In this document: positions 32,706 to 42,002 of the stretch, one piece after another
How positions within the stretch are numbered: position 1 is the first letter of the stretch
Layout: the number at the start of each line of letters is the position of its first letter
Source of the DNA: Pedobacter ginsengisoli
Lineage (GTDB): Bacteria; Bacteroidota; Bacteroidia; Sphingobacteriales; Sphingobacteriaceae
DNA: 64,000 bases
NCBI RefSeq assembly: GCF_002736205.1
Contig: NZ_CP024091.1
Span: 4,151,555 to 4,215,554, forward strand
Direction: 5' to 3'
Notes under the pieces: model-generated
Databases searched by the model: none
Seen by the model: only the letters and a program-made list of their open reading frames with translations
What the model was told of the DNA's origin: nothing
Position numbers and translations under genes: made by a program

Positions 32706-33605
32706 ATGCAAACCTTTGCTCCAATAGCATTATTTGTTTACAATCGTCCTGAACATACTGCGCGAACCATTAAGTTTTTACAACAGAATGAACTGGCTGC
32801 CGAAAGCCGGTTGTTTGTATTTTCTGATGGATTTAAATCCGATGCGGACGAAAAAAATGTGCTTGAAGTAAGGGATCTGCTTAAAAACATTGAGGGGTTT
32901 AAATCTGTTGAAATTGTAGAGTGCAAGGAAAATATGGGACTTGCCAAATCAATTATTATTGGGGTAAGTAAACTTATAAAAGACTACAAGCAAGTAATTG
33001 TTTTTGAAGATGACCTGATCACCTCTCCTTATACCTTAACCTATTTTAATGAAGCTTTAAACCGCTACAGGGATGAAAGCAAGGTAATGCATATTGGCGC
33101 TTACATGTATAATTTAAAGGGCGCTGATTTGCCGGAAACATTCTTTTATCGCGCTGCGACAAGCTGGGGATGGGCAACATGGGAAAGGGCCTGGCAACAT
33201 TTTGAGCCAAACATAGATACATTGATGGCTAAGTTTGACAAATCTGCAAAAAGCGCCTTTTCTATTGAGCATACTATGAATTTCTGGAAACAGATGGAGG
33301 ATTTTAAAAGCGGGAAGAACAATTCATGGGCAATAAGATGGTATGCTTCTATATTTTTAAAAGGAGGGCTAACACTTAACCCCTCACAATCATTAGTGAA
33401 CAATATAGGCCATGACGGCTCAGGCATACATTCGGGTATTAACGACATTTACAATGTGATCATCAACCCGAAACCTATTAGCTATTTCCCCTCTTCAATA
33501 GCAGAAAACCCTGCGGCATATATGGCCATTAAGGGTTTCCTTCAAAATAGAAAAGGAAACTTATGGGACCGATTTAAACGTTACGTAATACAACGATTGA
33601 AATAA
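32706..33605 (+). CDS. Glycosyltransferase, GT-A fold
   Basis: 299 residues. PIALFVYNRPEHTARTIKFL is the N-terminal nucleotide-binding strand-helix of the GNT-I-like GT-A group, and VIVFEDDLITSP at about 98-109 holds the metal-binding E-D-D. SWGWATWERAWQHF and NNSWAIRWYASIFL are conserved downstream segments in bacterial members of this group. It probably adds a sugar to the lipid-linked intermediate. Substrates cannot be told from sequence. Last plus-strand gene before an oppositely oriented methyltransferase. No membrane segment. Confidence 0.87.
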   Translation: MQTFAPIALFVYNRPEHTARTIKFLQQNELAAESRLFVFSDGFKSDADEKNVLEVRDLLKNIEGFKSVEIVECKENMGLAKSIIIGVSKLIKDYKQVIVFEDDLITSPYTLTYFNEALNRYRDESKVMHIGAYMYNLKGADLPETFFYRAATSWGWATWERAWQHFEPNIDTLMAKFDKSAKSAFSIEHTMNFWKQMEDFKSGKNNSWAIRWYASIFLKGGLTLNPSQSLVNNIGHDGSGIHSGINDIYNVIINPKPISYFPSSIAENPAAYMAIKGFLQNRKGNLWDRFKRYVIQRLK

Positions 33606-33608
33606 AAA

Positions 33609-34358
33609 CTACGGCTTTCTGGCCTCTAAAATAATGTAAGGCGAAAGCTGTTTGGAGTTGAAAGGAAATATTTTGGTAAATACTTTACCTGCCAGCCACA
33701 TCGATTTTTTTAGCAACCTTACTCCTGCCGATTTTTGCTGTTCGTTTTCAAGCCACAAACTAAAATGGCCATAGTATCTGGATTGCACTATATTTAAACC
33801 TGCCTGCTTACATATGCTTTCGAGCAGTTTTGGATCCATGCAATCAATATTGTGTTTGTCGTAATTCTCCCTGTCAAAGTTTTTTTGAAACCAGCCATTT
33901 AAGGCTCTAAAGTTCGGAAGTGTAATGAACAGGGTACCTCCCGGTTTTACAAAATTGATATGCCTGTTAATGATGTCGGCCGTATCGTTAAAATGCTCTA
34001 TAAGCCCACAAGATAAAACCAGATCGTATTGTTGCGCTGAAGTATAGTTAAATAAATCAGTTTCGATAATATGAATATCTTTTTCGCTTAGTTGATTGGC
34101 TTGTAATAAATCATTGGTAACCGGAGGATGCACAAAATAATCGAGCAGGGTAACATCAAGCTTAAAGTACTTTTTCAGAAAAACTGCATAATACCCGGGA
34201 AACCCACCCAATTCAATAGCCGTTTTAATTTTTTGGCCGGTAATGATGTTTGCCAGTTCCTTATGAAAAAGATAGTTTTCGGGAATATTCACCGACAACC
34301 CGGTTTTGCTTTCCCAATATTTCACCCAAAACTGTCTGTCGGTTAACAGGTTACCCAT
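33609..34358 (-). CDS. Class I SAM-dependent methyltransferase
   Basis: 249 residues. The SAM-binding motif I is TAIELGGFPGYYAVFLKK (ExGGxxG), acidic motif II is VTLLDYF, and YDLVLSCGLIEHF plus FVKPGGTLFITLPNF complete the Methyltransf_11/23 pattern. Small-molecule or sugar methylation is expected. It is the only minus-strand gene within the polysaccharide cluster and points against its neighbours, ending 4 bases after the upstream glycosyltransferase, so it is an inserted or inverted unit with its own promoter in 34359-34531. Confidence 0.85.
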   Translation of the reverse strand: MGNLLTDRQFWVKYWESKTGLSVNIPENYLFHKELANIITGQKIKTAIELGGFPGYYAVFLKKYFKLDVTLLDYFVHPPVTNDLLQANQLSEKDIHIIETDLFNYTSAQQYDLVLSCGLIEHFNDTADIINRHINFVKPGGTLFITLPNFRALNGWFQKNFDRENYDKHNIDCMDPKLLESICKQAGLNIVQSRYYGHFSLWLENEQQKSAGVRLLKKSMWLAGKVFTKIFPFNSKQLSPYIILEARKP

Positions 34359-34531
34359 ATTATATTTTTAGTTCTTCTAAATGGACGACTATTACTGGAT
34401 TTAATTACTTAAAGTCTGTAAAAAATCAAAGTCTGACGAAAATACACAAGAATTTAATAAAGATTGAAAATATATATTATTTTAGGCTGCATATCCGTTT
34501 TAACAAGGGACATTTATCTAAGTTTGATTAA

Positions 34532-35803
34532 TTGAAAGTAGTACACCTAAATACATACGAAGGTAATGGAGGCGCCGGAAGGGCCTGCCTCAGGCTAAGC
34601 AATGCGCTAAATGCCAGTGGTGCCGACTCTAAGGTTATGGTTTACTTTCAGTTCAAGGAGAGTTCAAAAACGGGAACTTTTAGTAAAGGTATTTTTGCAA
34701 GAGCCAGGGCCGTATTTAATATTCTTTCTGAACGTTATTTATCTAAGGCGGTATCTAAAGCTGTAAAAACACCTTTCTCGCTGCAATGGTTTGGAACTTC
34801 AATAGTTGACCATCCGACAGTAAAGGAGGCCGACATTATACACCTGCACTGGATTAATCATGGATTTTTATCTCCGAAATTTTTGGCAGAGATTGATGAA
34901 TTGGAGAAGCCCGTTGTTTGGACATTTCACGACAGCAATGCTTTTACCGGTGGCTGCCATGTGCGCTATTCATGTGAAAATTATTTTAAAGAATGTGGTA
35001 ATTGCCCATTACTGCGCTCTAGTGGTAAGAATGATTTCTCGCACAAAACATGGTTGCGTAAGAAAAAGGCCTATTCAGAATTAAACTGTCATATTGTTGC
35101 CCCGAGCAGATGGATGGCAGATTCTGTAAAACTAAGCAGTTTAATGGGGTTTAGAGAGGCAACGGTTATCCCCAACACAATAGAAACAGCTGTATTTAAG
35201 CCTTATGTAAAATCGGAAGCCAAAAAAATCCTTAAAATAGATCCGAAAAAATTTGTGCTGATGAGTGGTTTTATGCCCTCTAAAAATGACAAGCATAAAG
35301 GTACTTCCTATTTAATAGATGCTTTAAATGATCTGGCCACAAGACCGGGGATTGTTAAGGAGAATATTGAACTGATCATTTTTGGTAATAAGGATAATGC
35401 TGAAATGCCGGAATTCCCTTTTAAAACAACATTTCTGGGTACGATTAGTAATGATGATCATCTGGCTAAATGTTATTCGGCAGCAGATGTATTTATAACG
35501 CCTTCTCTTGAAGACAATTTACCCAACACGGTAATGGAAAGCCTTTCCTGCGCAACACCTGTAGTGGCCTTTAAAACAGGTGGTATACCAGATATGGTAA
35601 AGCATCTTGAAAATGGGTATCTGGCAGAATACCAGTCATCTGAAGACCTGGCAACAGGCATTGAGTGGCTATATCACGATGAAAATGCACCAGAAATTCA
35701 GAAAGAGGCAAGAAGAACAATTTTAAATCAGTTCTCTGAACAAGTAATTGCAGAAAAACACTTATTATTGTATCAATCACTGATTGATTTACAACCCCGA
35801 TAA
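34532..35803 (+). CDS. Glycosyltransferase family 4 protein (GT-B)
   Basis: 423 residues from a TTG start at 34532 (LKVVHLNTYEGNGGAGRACLR); the preceding in-frame codons include a stop close by, and no better ATG precedes the conserved KVVHLNTYEGNGGAGRA block. FVLMSGFMPSKNDKHKG opens the donor-binding half, and FITPSLEDNLPNTVMESLSC carries the E-x7-E motif of GT4 retaining enzymes. WTFHDSNAFTGGCHYR-like (here WTFHDSNAFTGGCHVRY) is a conserved acceptor-side block of the WcaC/colanic-type group. It adds a sugar to the polysaccharide repeat in the cytoplasm. Confidence 0.9.
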   Translation: MKVVHLNTYEGNGGAGRACLRLSNALNASGADSKVMVYFQFKESSKTGTFSKGIFARARAVFNILSERYLSKAVSKAVKTPFSLQWFGTSIVDHPTVKEADIIHLHWINHGFLSPKFLAEIDELEKPVVWTFHDSNAFTGGCHVRYSCENYFKECGNCPLLRSSGKNDFSHKTWLRKKKAYSELNCHIVAPSRWMADSVKLSSLMGFREATVIPNTIETAVFKPYVKSEAKKILKIDPKKFVLMSGFMPSKNDKHKGTSYLIDALNDLATRPGIVKENIELIIFGNKDNAEMPEFPFKTTFLGTISNDDHLAKCYSAADVFITPSLEDNLPNTVMESLSCATPVVAFKTGGIPDMVKHLENGYLAEYQSSEDLATGIEWLYHDENAPEIQKEARRTILNQFSEQVIAEKHLLLYQSLIDLQPR

Positions 35804-35822
35804 ATTTTAGATTCAGAACAGC

Positions 35823-36572
35823 ATGCAGCCAAAGTTAAGTGTTATTACTATCGTTTATAATAATGTAAAGGATATTGAGCGCACCATGCTTTCTGTGCTG
35901 AATCAAACTTATAAAAACATCGAATATATTGTTATTGATGGCGCTTCAAAAGACGGGACGGTAGACAAGATCTATAATTATAAATCGAGATTAGCGCAGT
36001 TTATTTCTGAGCCTGACAAAGGTATATATGATGCCATGAATAAAGGACTTGCGCTTGCCACAGGAGACTATGTTCTTTTCATGAATTCAGGAGATGAGAT
36101 TTATGCATCTGAGACTGTGAGTGAAGTATTTTTGAGTGCCGCAGGGGCAGATATTTATTATGGCGAAACTGAAATGTTTGACGAAGACTGGATAAGCCTT
36201 GGGCAGAGAAGGCATCATGCACCTGAAAATTTTGACTGGCAAAGCTTTAGATATGGAATGAGTATAAGCCACCAGGCCATTTATGTAAGGAGAAGTTTAG
36301 CTGAGCCTTACGACTTAAGATATAAGTATAGTGCTGACATTGACTGGATCATTAAAGCGGCCAAACATGCCTCGAGCATTGTAAACACCCACATTTATGT
36401 AGCTAAATATCTTGTAGGCGGCATTTCAAAGAAAAAACATATGGCCAGTCTTAAAGAACGATTCCACATCTTTACAAAATATTATGGCCTGATTCCGAAC
36501 CTGATTAATCACATTTTTATTGCGATTAATCTGGCTCAATATTTTATTCGTCACCGCAGAACAAACGATTAG
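35823..36572 (+). CDS. Glycosyltransferase family 2 protein
   Basis: 249 residues. LSVITIVYNNVKDIERTMLS and IEYIVIDGASKDGTVD are the GT2 donor-binding segments, SEPDKGIYDAMNKGLALATG and FMNSGDEIY (metal-binding position near 88-93) complete the WcaA/WcaE-like subgroup. Inverting GT-A enzyme acting on a lipid-linked glycan. 19 bases after the GT4 gene and last gene of the plus-strand polysaccharide unit; it converges with the following SDR gene with a 8-base gap. Confidence 0.9.
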   Translation: MQPKLSVITIVYNNVKDIERTMLSVLNQTYKNIEYIVIDGASKDGTVDKIYNYKSRLAQFISEPDKGIYDAMNKGLALATGDYVLFMNSGDEIYASETVSEVFLSAAGADIYYGETEMFDEDWISLGQRRHHAPENFDWQSFRYGMSISHQAIYVRRSLAEPYDLRYKYSADIDWIIKAAKHASSIVNTHIYVAKYLVGGISKKKHMASLKERFHIFTKYYGLIPNLINHIFIAINLAQYFIRHRRTND

Positions 36573-36580
36573 TTCTGTAG

Positions 36581-37297
36581 CTAAGGGTTTGTTGACCAAA
36601 GACCGGCTTCTTTTACGAAAACCCTTCTGTTTAATTTTAACTGGGATACCACCAGTTCAGCAAAATCTTCTGGCTGCATCACCCTTTCAGGATTTCCATC
36701 AGTAAGTTTAAGATCTTTAGCCATATCAGTTGCAACGGTACTTGGCAGCAATGTGCTTACGCGGATATTGTGCTTGCGTACCTCTTGCATTAATGACTCA
36801 GACATCCCAATTAGCCCAAATTTTGAAGCACTGTAAGCACTGGTTACTGCTGCACCATTTTTGCCCGCTGTAGATGATATATTAATGATATCACCCGTTT
36901 TTCGTGCTATCATTTCAGGCAATACCGCTCTTGTAGTGTAATAAGCACCAAATAAGTTCACTTTAACTATTTCTTCCCATCTTGACGGTTCCAATTCAAG
37001 AAAAGGCCCAAAAGATGCAGTTCCGGCATTGTTAATTAAAATATCAATTACACCCAATTCAGATTTTACCTGAGCAACAGCAGCATTGACATTATCGATA
37101 TCAGATACATCAACAGTAGCGATTGCAGTTTTAACACCATACCCCTTTAACTCCCCGGCAAGAGTTTTTAAGTCGGATGCTGTTCTGGCCAATAAACCTA
37201 TATTAACACCTTCTTGTGCCAAAGCAATGGCCATTGCTTTTCCTATTCCCTTACCTGCTCCTGTAATTATTGCGTTTTTACCTTTTAATGATTCCAT
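36581..37297 (-). CDS. SDR-family 3-ketoacyl-ACP reductase-like oxidoreductase
   Basis: 238 residues from the ATG at 37297 (MESLKGKNAIITGAGKGIG); an upstream extension to 37408 has no family similarity. TGAGKGIG is the cofactor loop, NNAG follows near residue 87, ISSTAGKNGA contains the catalytic serine and YSASKFGL the Tyr-x3-Lys. It resembles FabG-like/YdfG-type reductases, and the general FabG label is uncertain because many SDRs share this pattern. No fatty-acid genes are adjacent. Soluble. Confidence 0.85.
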   Translation of the reverse strand: MESLKGKNAIITGAGKGIGKAMAIALAQEGVNIGLLARTASDLKTLAGELKGYGVKTAIATVDVSDIDNVNAAVAQVKSELGVIDILINNAGTASFGPFLELEPSRWEEIVKVNLFGAYYTTRAVLPEMIARKTGDIINISSTAGKNGAAVTSAYSASKFGLIGMSESLMQEVRKHNIRVSTLLPSTVATDMAKDLKLTDGNPERVMQPEDFAELVVSQLKLNRRVFVKEAGLWSTNP

Positions 37298-37377
37298 TTT
37301 TATTGAATTAGGGAGCAAAATTAAGAAAAAGACAAGGGTTGATATCCGATTGTAAAACTTATGACTTACAAAAAAGA

Positions 37378-37415
37378 AAAGCGGGTGCATCATGTTTATG
37401 TGATACACCCGCTTT
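37378..37415 (-). terminator. Intrinsic terminator downstream of typA
   Basis: AAAGCGGGTG (37378-37387) pairs with CACCCGCTTT (37406-37415), with further pairing toward an 8-base loop. On the minus strand a T-rich run follows, so it ends typA transcripts before the SDR promoter. Confidence 0.85.
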
Positions 37416-37462
37416 AGGTATGGTTACATTACCCTCCTGACGGAGCGATAATGGTATTTTAA

Positions 37463-39268
37463 TTATTGAAACTTCTTAGCATTGATTTTACGCTCATTCT
37501 CTGTTAGGTAGATTTTACGTAAACGCATGCTTGCTGGTGTAATCTCAATGTATTCGTCGGCCTGGATATACTCCATTGCTTCTTCCAGAGAGAATTTAAT
37601 AGCTGGTGCAATACGGGTATTATCATCAGTACCAGAAGCGCGCATGTTTGTTAAAGCTTTTCCTTTAACAATGTTGATTACTAAGTCATTGTCACGGATG
37701 TGCTCACCAAGGATCTGACCTTCGTAAATATCAACTCCCGGATCAACAAAGAAACGGCCACGATCCTGTAATTTATCAATTGAATAAGCGGTAGTGTTGC
37801 CTTTATCCATTGATACCAATACACCATTTAACCTTCCAGGGATATTACCTTTCCAAGGCTCATAAGCTTTGAAACGGTGAGCCATAATTGCCTCTCCAGC
37901 TGTTGCAGTTAATACGTTGTTTCTTAAGCCGATGATACCACGCGAAGGAATCTCAAATTCTAAATGCTGTAAATCACCTTTAGGCTCCATAATCAATAAT
38001 TCACCTTTACGCTGAGTTACCAATTCAATTACTTTACCAGCAACCTCACCAGGTACATCAACAATAAGGGTTTCGATAGGTTCACATTTTTTACCATCAA
38101 TTTCTTTAACGATAACCTGTGGCTGACCAACCTGAATTTCATAACCTTCGCGACGCATGGTCTCGATCAATACTGATAAATGCAGGATACCCCTTCCATA
38201 TACTAAGTAAGAATCAGGAGATTCAGTCTCAACAACTTTAAGTGCTAAGTTTTTCTCCATCTCTTTGTATAAACGCTCTCTGATTCTTTGTGAGGTTACA
38301 AATTTACCTTCTTTACCAAAGAATGGCGAGTTATTGATGGTGAACAACATATTCATTGTTGGCTCATCAATTTTGATTACAGGTAGTTGTTCTGGTGCCT
38401 CAAAATCAGCAATAGTATCGCCAATCTCAAAACCATCGATACCTACAACTGCGCAGATGTCGCCAGATTTCACTTCCTGAGTACGGATTTTACCTAGACC
38501 CTCAAAAGTATATAATTCTTTTACTCTTGATTTTACGATTTTACCATCGCGTTTGATTAAAGTTACCGGTTGGTTTTCTTTAATAGAACCGCGGTGTACA
38601 CGACCAATTGCGATACGACCTACGAAAGATGAATAATCTAAAGAAGTGATTTGCATTTGTAAAGTACCATCGTTAGTTGGTGCTGCAGGAATGTTAGCGA
38701 CAACAGCATCTAAAAGCGCAAAGATGTCTGTAGTAGGCACTTTCCAGTCAGTACTCATCCAGCCTTGTTTAGATGAACCGTAGATTACAGGGAAATCAAG
38801 TTGATCTTCAGTTGCTTCAAGGTTGAAGAACAATTCGAAGATCTGCTCATATACTTCTTCAGGACGACAGTTTTCTTTATCAACTTTATTTACAACAACG
38901 ATAGGTTTTAAGCCTAAAGCCAAAGCTTTTTGAGTTACGAAACGGGTTTGAGGCATGGCACCTTCAAAAGCATCACACAATAACAATACACCATCAGCCA
39001 TTTTCAATACACGCTCTACCTCACCACCGAAATCGGCGTGACCAGGGGTATCGATAATGTTGATTTTAACGTCTTTATACTGAACAGAAACGTTTTTTGA
39101 CACGATGGTAATACCGCGCTCACGCTCCAAATCATTGTTATCAAGTATTAAATCTCCCGTTTGTTCGTTATCACGGAAGATTGAACAAGAGTGTAAGATC
39201 TTATCAACCAGTGTAGTCTTACCGTGGTCAACGTGGGCTATGATAGCTATATTTCTTAATTTTTGCAT
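37463..39268 (-). CDS. typA: Translational GTPase TypA/BipA
   Basis: 601 residues, the standard length. G1 AIIAHVDHGKTTLVDKIL at about 8-25, G2 RERGITIVSKN, G3 IIDTPGHADFGGEVERVL, G4 VVNKVDKE, then EF-G-like domains II, III and V, and a TypA-specific C-terminal domain with ITPASMRLRKIYLTENERK. TypA binds ribosomes and helps large-subunit assembly and stress or cold adaptation. Monocistronic with its own terminator. Confidence 0.97.
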   Translation of the reverse strand: MQKLRNIAIIAHVDHGKTTLVDKILHSCSIFRDNEQTGDLILDNNDLERERGITIVSKNVSVQYKDVKINIIDTPGHADFGGEVERVLKMADGVLLLCDAFEGAMPQTRFVTQKALALGLKPIVVVNKVDKENCRPEEVYEQIFELFFNLEATEDQLDFPVIYGSSKQGWMSTDWKVPTTDIFALLDAVVANIPAAPTNDGTLQMQITSLDYSSFVGRIAIGRVHRGSIKENQPVTLIKRDGKIVKSRVKELYTFEGLGKIRTQEVKSGDICAVVGIDGFEIGDTIADFEAPEQLPVIKIDEPTMNMLFTINNSPFFGKEGKFVTSQRIRERLYKEMEKNLALKVVETESPDSYLVYGRGILHLSVLIETMRREGYEIQVGQPQVIVKEIDGKKCEPIETLIVDVPGEVAGKVIELVTQRKGELLIMEPKGDLQHLEFEIPSRGIIGLRNNVLTATAGEAIMAHRFKAYEPWKGNIPGRLNGVLVSMDKGNTTAYSIDKLQDRGRFFVDPGVDIYEGQILGEHIRDNDLVINIVKGKALTNMRASGTDDNTRIAPAIKFSLEEAMEYIQADEYIEITPASMRLRKIYLTENERKINAKKFQ

Positions 39269-39394
39269 AAAATGCTGCTAATTTTTGGCGCAAAGATAAG
39301 ATTAATTATCGAAATTTCAGCGCATTATATTTATACGGTTTATCTAAACAATGTGTATATTAAGCTGTTTCACATATATCAGATTATTACGGCC

Positions 39395-39604
39395 ATGAGC
39401 AAAACAAAAAAAACCGATAAAAAAAACGAACCAAAAACAGAACCGCCACACAAAACTGGACTTGATGAGTGGAACGACCGTTTGGACCAGAATTTTGAAA
39501 ACGAACATGAAGGAAATGAGCTTGCCGACGAAAAAGCAAGGGACTACTCTTATAGGGCAGGAAGCGGAGACCAATCGGACGAAACCATAGATATCCAAAA
39601 GTAA
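39395..39604 (+). CDS. Small hydrophilic protein of unknown function
   Basis: 69 residues from ATG 39395 (MSKTKKTDKKNEPKTEP). An in-frame extension back to 39263 overlaps typA and is hydrophobic nonsense by comparison, so it is not preferred. Highly charged and probably disordered, with GLDEWNDRLDQNFENEHEGNE in the middle (given in part). No domain recognised. It lies 10 bases before the NAD(P)-binding gene and may be cotranscribed with it. Confidence 0.55.
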   Translation: MSKTKKTDKKNEPKTEPPHKTGLDEWNDRLDQNFENEHEGNELADEKARDYSYRAGSGDQSDETIDIQK

Positions 39605-39614
39605 GATCCCCAAG

Positions 39615-40271
39615 ATGTTAAAAAAGGCGATAATAGTAGGGGCTAGTGGCCTTATAGGCAACAACTTGTTAACACGGTTACTGAACAACACCTATTATAG
39701 TGAGGTGCTTGTTATTGTGCGAAAAACATTAAATATTGAGCATGACAAATTAAAAGAACTGATTGTTGACTTTGACCACATAGATCAATATTCAGCTGAA
39801 ATTGTTGGCGATATCGTGTTTTGTTGCTTAGGCACAACAAATAACAAAACACCAGACAAAGCACAATATAGAAAGATTGATTACCAATACCCTCTAGATA
39901 TTGGTGCTATTGCCCAAAATAATGGTGCTACTGCCTACCACCTGGTTTCTGCTATGGGTGCAGATGTTAACTCATCTATTTTCTATTCAAAAACCAAGGG
40001 CGAGGTTGAGCGGGACCTAAAGGCTATCCCTTTTAAAAGCATCTACATCTATCGCCCTTCGTTATTAGATGGCAATCGTGAAGAAAAACGCGTGGCAGAA
40101 AAAATCATGATAGGCCTGATGCGTTTCTTAAATCCACTTCTAATGGGAAGCTTAAAAAAATACCGGAGTATTAAGATTGAAACCGTTGCTTCGGCAATGC
40201 TTAAAGAATCGTTAACCGACAAAAAAGGCATATTTATTTACGCTTCAGATCAGATTGAAGCGCTGGGATAG
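39615..40271 (+). CDS. NAD(P)H-binding oxidoreductase (HTATIP2/TIP30-like)
   Basis: 218 residues. AIIVGASGLIGNNLLTRLL is the extended-SDR cofactor loop (GxxGxxG), FCCLGTTNNKTPDKAQYRKID is the signature loop of the HTATIP2-like subgroup, and YSKTKGEVERDL contains a Tyr-x3-Lys. The group is widespread and usually annotated as nucleoside-diphosphate-sugar epimerase; the substrate is not known. Soluble. Converges with the esterase gene, whose stop lies 4 bases away. Confidence 0.85.
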   Translation: MLKKAIIVGASGLIGNNLLTRLLNNTYYSEVLVIVRKTLNIEHDKLKELIVDFDHIDQYSAEIVGDIVFCCLGTTNNKTPDKAQYRKIDYQYPLDIGAIAQNNGATAYHLVSAMGADVNSSIFYSKTKGEVERDLKAIPFKSIYIYRPSLLDGNREEKRVAEKIMIGLMRFLNPLLMGSLKKYRSIKIETVASAMLKESLTDKKGIFIYASDQIEALG

Positions 40272-40274
40272 CGG

Positions 40275-41096
40275 TTAAAAAAGATTCTTTTTACCAAAGG
40301 CCCATAGCAGAAATGGTATCATGGCTTTTGCCCAGGTTGCCAACTCGTGCTTACCCCCTACCATTTCATAATAAGCGATATCATCAGGTCTTTTATAGCC
40401 CTTTTTTAAAAGTTCTTTAATTACGTCAATTGTGTCGTCAATAGAATCTATAATATAGTTTTTGTTTCTATCCGCCAATTCGTCTTCAGTACCTGTCATT
40501 AGCCAGAACTTCAAGTCTGGTTTTGTCTTTGTATCTTTAATACGCTGGTGCAAAATACGATCGTTATCGGTATAACCATCCTTTAGATCCTTTTTGCGCC
40601 ACCAGAATGATCCTGAAAAAACACCAACTGCATCAAAATAATTGTCATTGTTCCAGGCCACATCAAAAGCAGTTAACCCACCTAACGAGAAACCGGCAAA
40701 AGCACGTTTTCCATTAATCGGGAATTCAACGGTGGCTTGAACGAAAGGTATTAGTTCTTTTATAATAAAGTCTGTATAAGCTTGTGCCTTGCTCCCCCTG
40801 TTCTGAAAATCAGGCATGCCTGCAACACCGTATTCCTGTAAACGATTGCCTGAAGTTTTTACGGCCACAACTACCAATGGTTCTATCTTATTTTGCCCAT
40901 ATAGTGTGTCGAGTGTGTTTTGCAGCTGCAATTCTGCTGCATCCTGGCCATCATTTAATAACAGCAGGTTTAATTGTTCATTGCCCAAAAGATTATCCGG
41001 AGCAAAGATTTCGACCTCTACTCCTCTTTTAAGATATTTTGATTGTATCGTTTTTTCTGTTTTAATAACCCCTGGAAGTGATATTGTAGTGTACAT
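40275..41096 (-). CDS. Esterase, alpha/beta-hydrolase (enterochelin esterase/Fes-like family)
   Basis: 273 residues without a signal peptide. Nucleophile elbow FAGFSLGGLTAFDVAW (G-x-S-x-G), an acidic residue in WLMTGTEDELADR, and histidine in MVGGKHELATW form the expected catalytic triad. LNLLLLNDGQDAAE and ELIPFVQATVE are conserved in the IroE/Fes-like esterase_D family. Ester substrate unknown. Oriented oppositely to another esterase gene (41269), about 170 bases apart; the two look only distantly related. Confidence 0.85.
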   Translation of the reverse strand: MYTTISLPGVIKTEKTIQSKYLKRGVEVEIFAPDNLLGNEQLNLLLLNDGQDAAELQLQNTLDTLYGQNKIEPLVVVAVKTSGNRLQEYGVAGMPDFQNRGSKAQAYTDFIIKELIPFVQATVEFPINGKRAFAGFSLGGLTAFDVAWNNDNYFDAVGVFSGSFWWRKKDLKDGYTDNDRILHQRIKDTKTKPDLKFWLMTGTEDELADRNKNYIIDSIDDTIDVIKELLKKGYKRPDDIAYYEMVGGKHELATWAKAMIPFLLWAFGKKNLF

Positions 41097-41268
41097 AATT
41101 CAGCTATTCCCTTTCTCTCAAATGCCCTACAAAGGTAGTACTCTCTGCAAAAATTATAATAATCGGCATGTAATTTTATACAAAACAGATATTTACCATA
41201 AGAAATAAGCTTGTTCCTTGTTTTTAACATTCTTTATTTCTTATCTTAAAGCATCTAAATTTTACGGG

Positions 41269-41973
41269 ATGAAAGAGGAATATAAAAAGTGGCACAGCAA
41301 TAACCTGAGTGCCGATTTTGAATTGCTCGCTTTTGGGCACAGCGGCTTTCCGGTCCTTCTTTTTCCAACCAGTATGGGGCGATATTTTGAAGCTAAGGAC
41401 TTCAAAATGATTGAATCTATCCAGTGGTTTATAGATGAGGGAAAAGTTAAGGTGTATTGTGTTGACAGCATTGATGGTTTGAGCTGGTACAACAGAAGCA
41501 TTCATCCGGCCGAGAGGGTAAAAAATCATATTTTATACGATAAGCTTTTATTGGAGGAGGTTTCGGCAATGGCCCGGGATGAGACCGGATATCATAAAAT
41601 TATAACCGCCGGCTGCAGTTTTGGCGGATATCATGCAGCAAATTTTGCTTTCAGGCATCCCTGGCTGGTTAGCCATATGTTTAGTATGAGCGGAATATTT
41701 GATATTAAAGGGCAACTTGACGGATTCTACAATGATGATGTTTACTTTAATAACCCTGCAGACTTTCTACCAAATGACAATAATCCGGAATTGCGGAACA
41801 TGAAAATAATACTGGGTACGACAGACAGGGATATCTGTAAGCCGGATAATGAACGAATGGCTGAACTATTAACTAATAAAGGTGTTAATCATTGGCTGGA
41901 TGTAAGAGAAAATGCAGATCATGATTGGCCAATATGGCGAAAGATGCTACCTGAGTACTTATCACAATTATAA
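41269..41973 (+). CDS. Esterase family protein, first gene of an ATP-grasp/amidotransferase operon
   Basis: 234 residues from ATG 41269 (MKEEYKKWHSNNLSADFE); an upstream in-frame start at 41218 is not supported. ITAGCSFGGYHAANFAFRHP has the G-x-S-x-G elbow with a Cys before Ser, LGTTDRDICKPDN the acid, and NADHDWPIWRKML the catalytic His. It belongs to the esterase_D-like family. Followed after 29 bases by an ATP-grasp gene and then three more genes in tandem, so it may release or transfer the product of that pathway. No signal peptide. Confidence 0.85.
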   Translation: MKEEYKKWHSNNLSADFELLAFGHSGFPVLLFPTSMGRYFEAKDFKMIESIQWFIDEGKVKVYCVDSIDGLSWYNRSIHPAERVKNHILYDKLLLEEVSAMARDETGYHKIITAGCSFGGYHAANFAFRHPWLVSHMFSMSGIFDIKGQLDGFYNDDVYFNNPADFLPNDNNPELRNMKIILGTTDRDICKPDNERMAELLTNKGVNHWLDVRENADHDWPIWRKMLPEYLSQL

Positions 41974-42002
41974 TTTAACTAGAAACATCTAAAATATATA
42001 CC

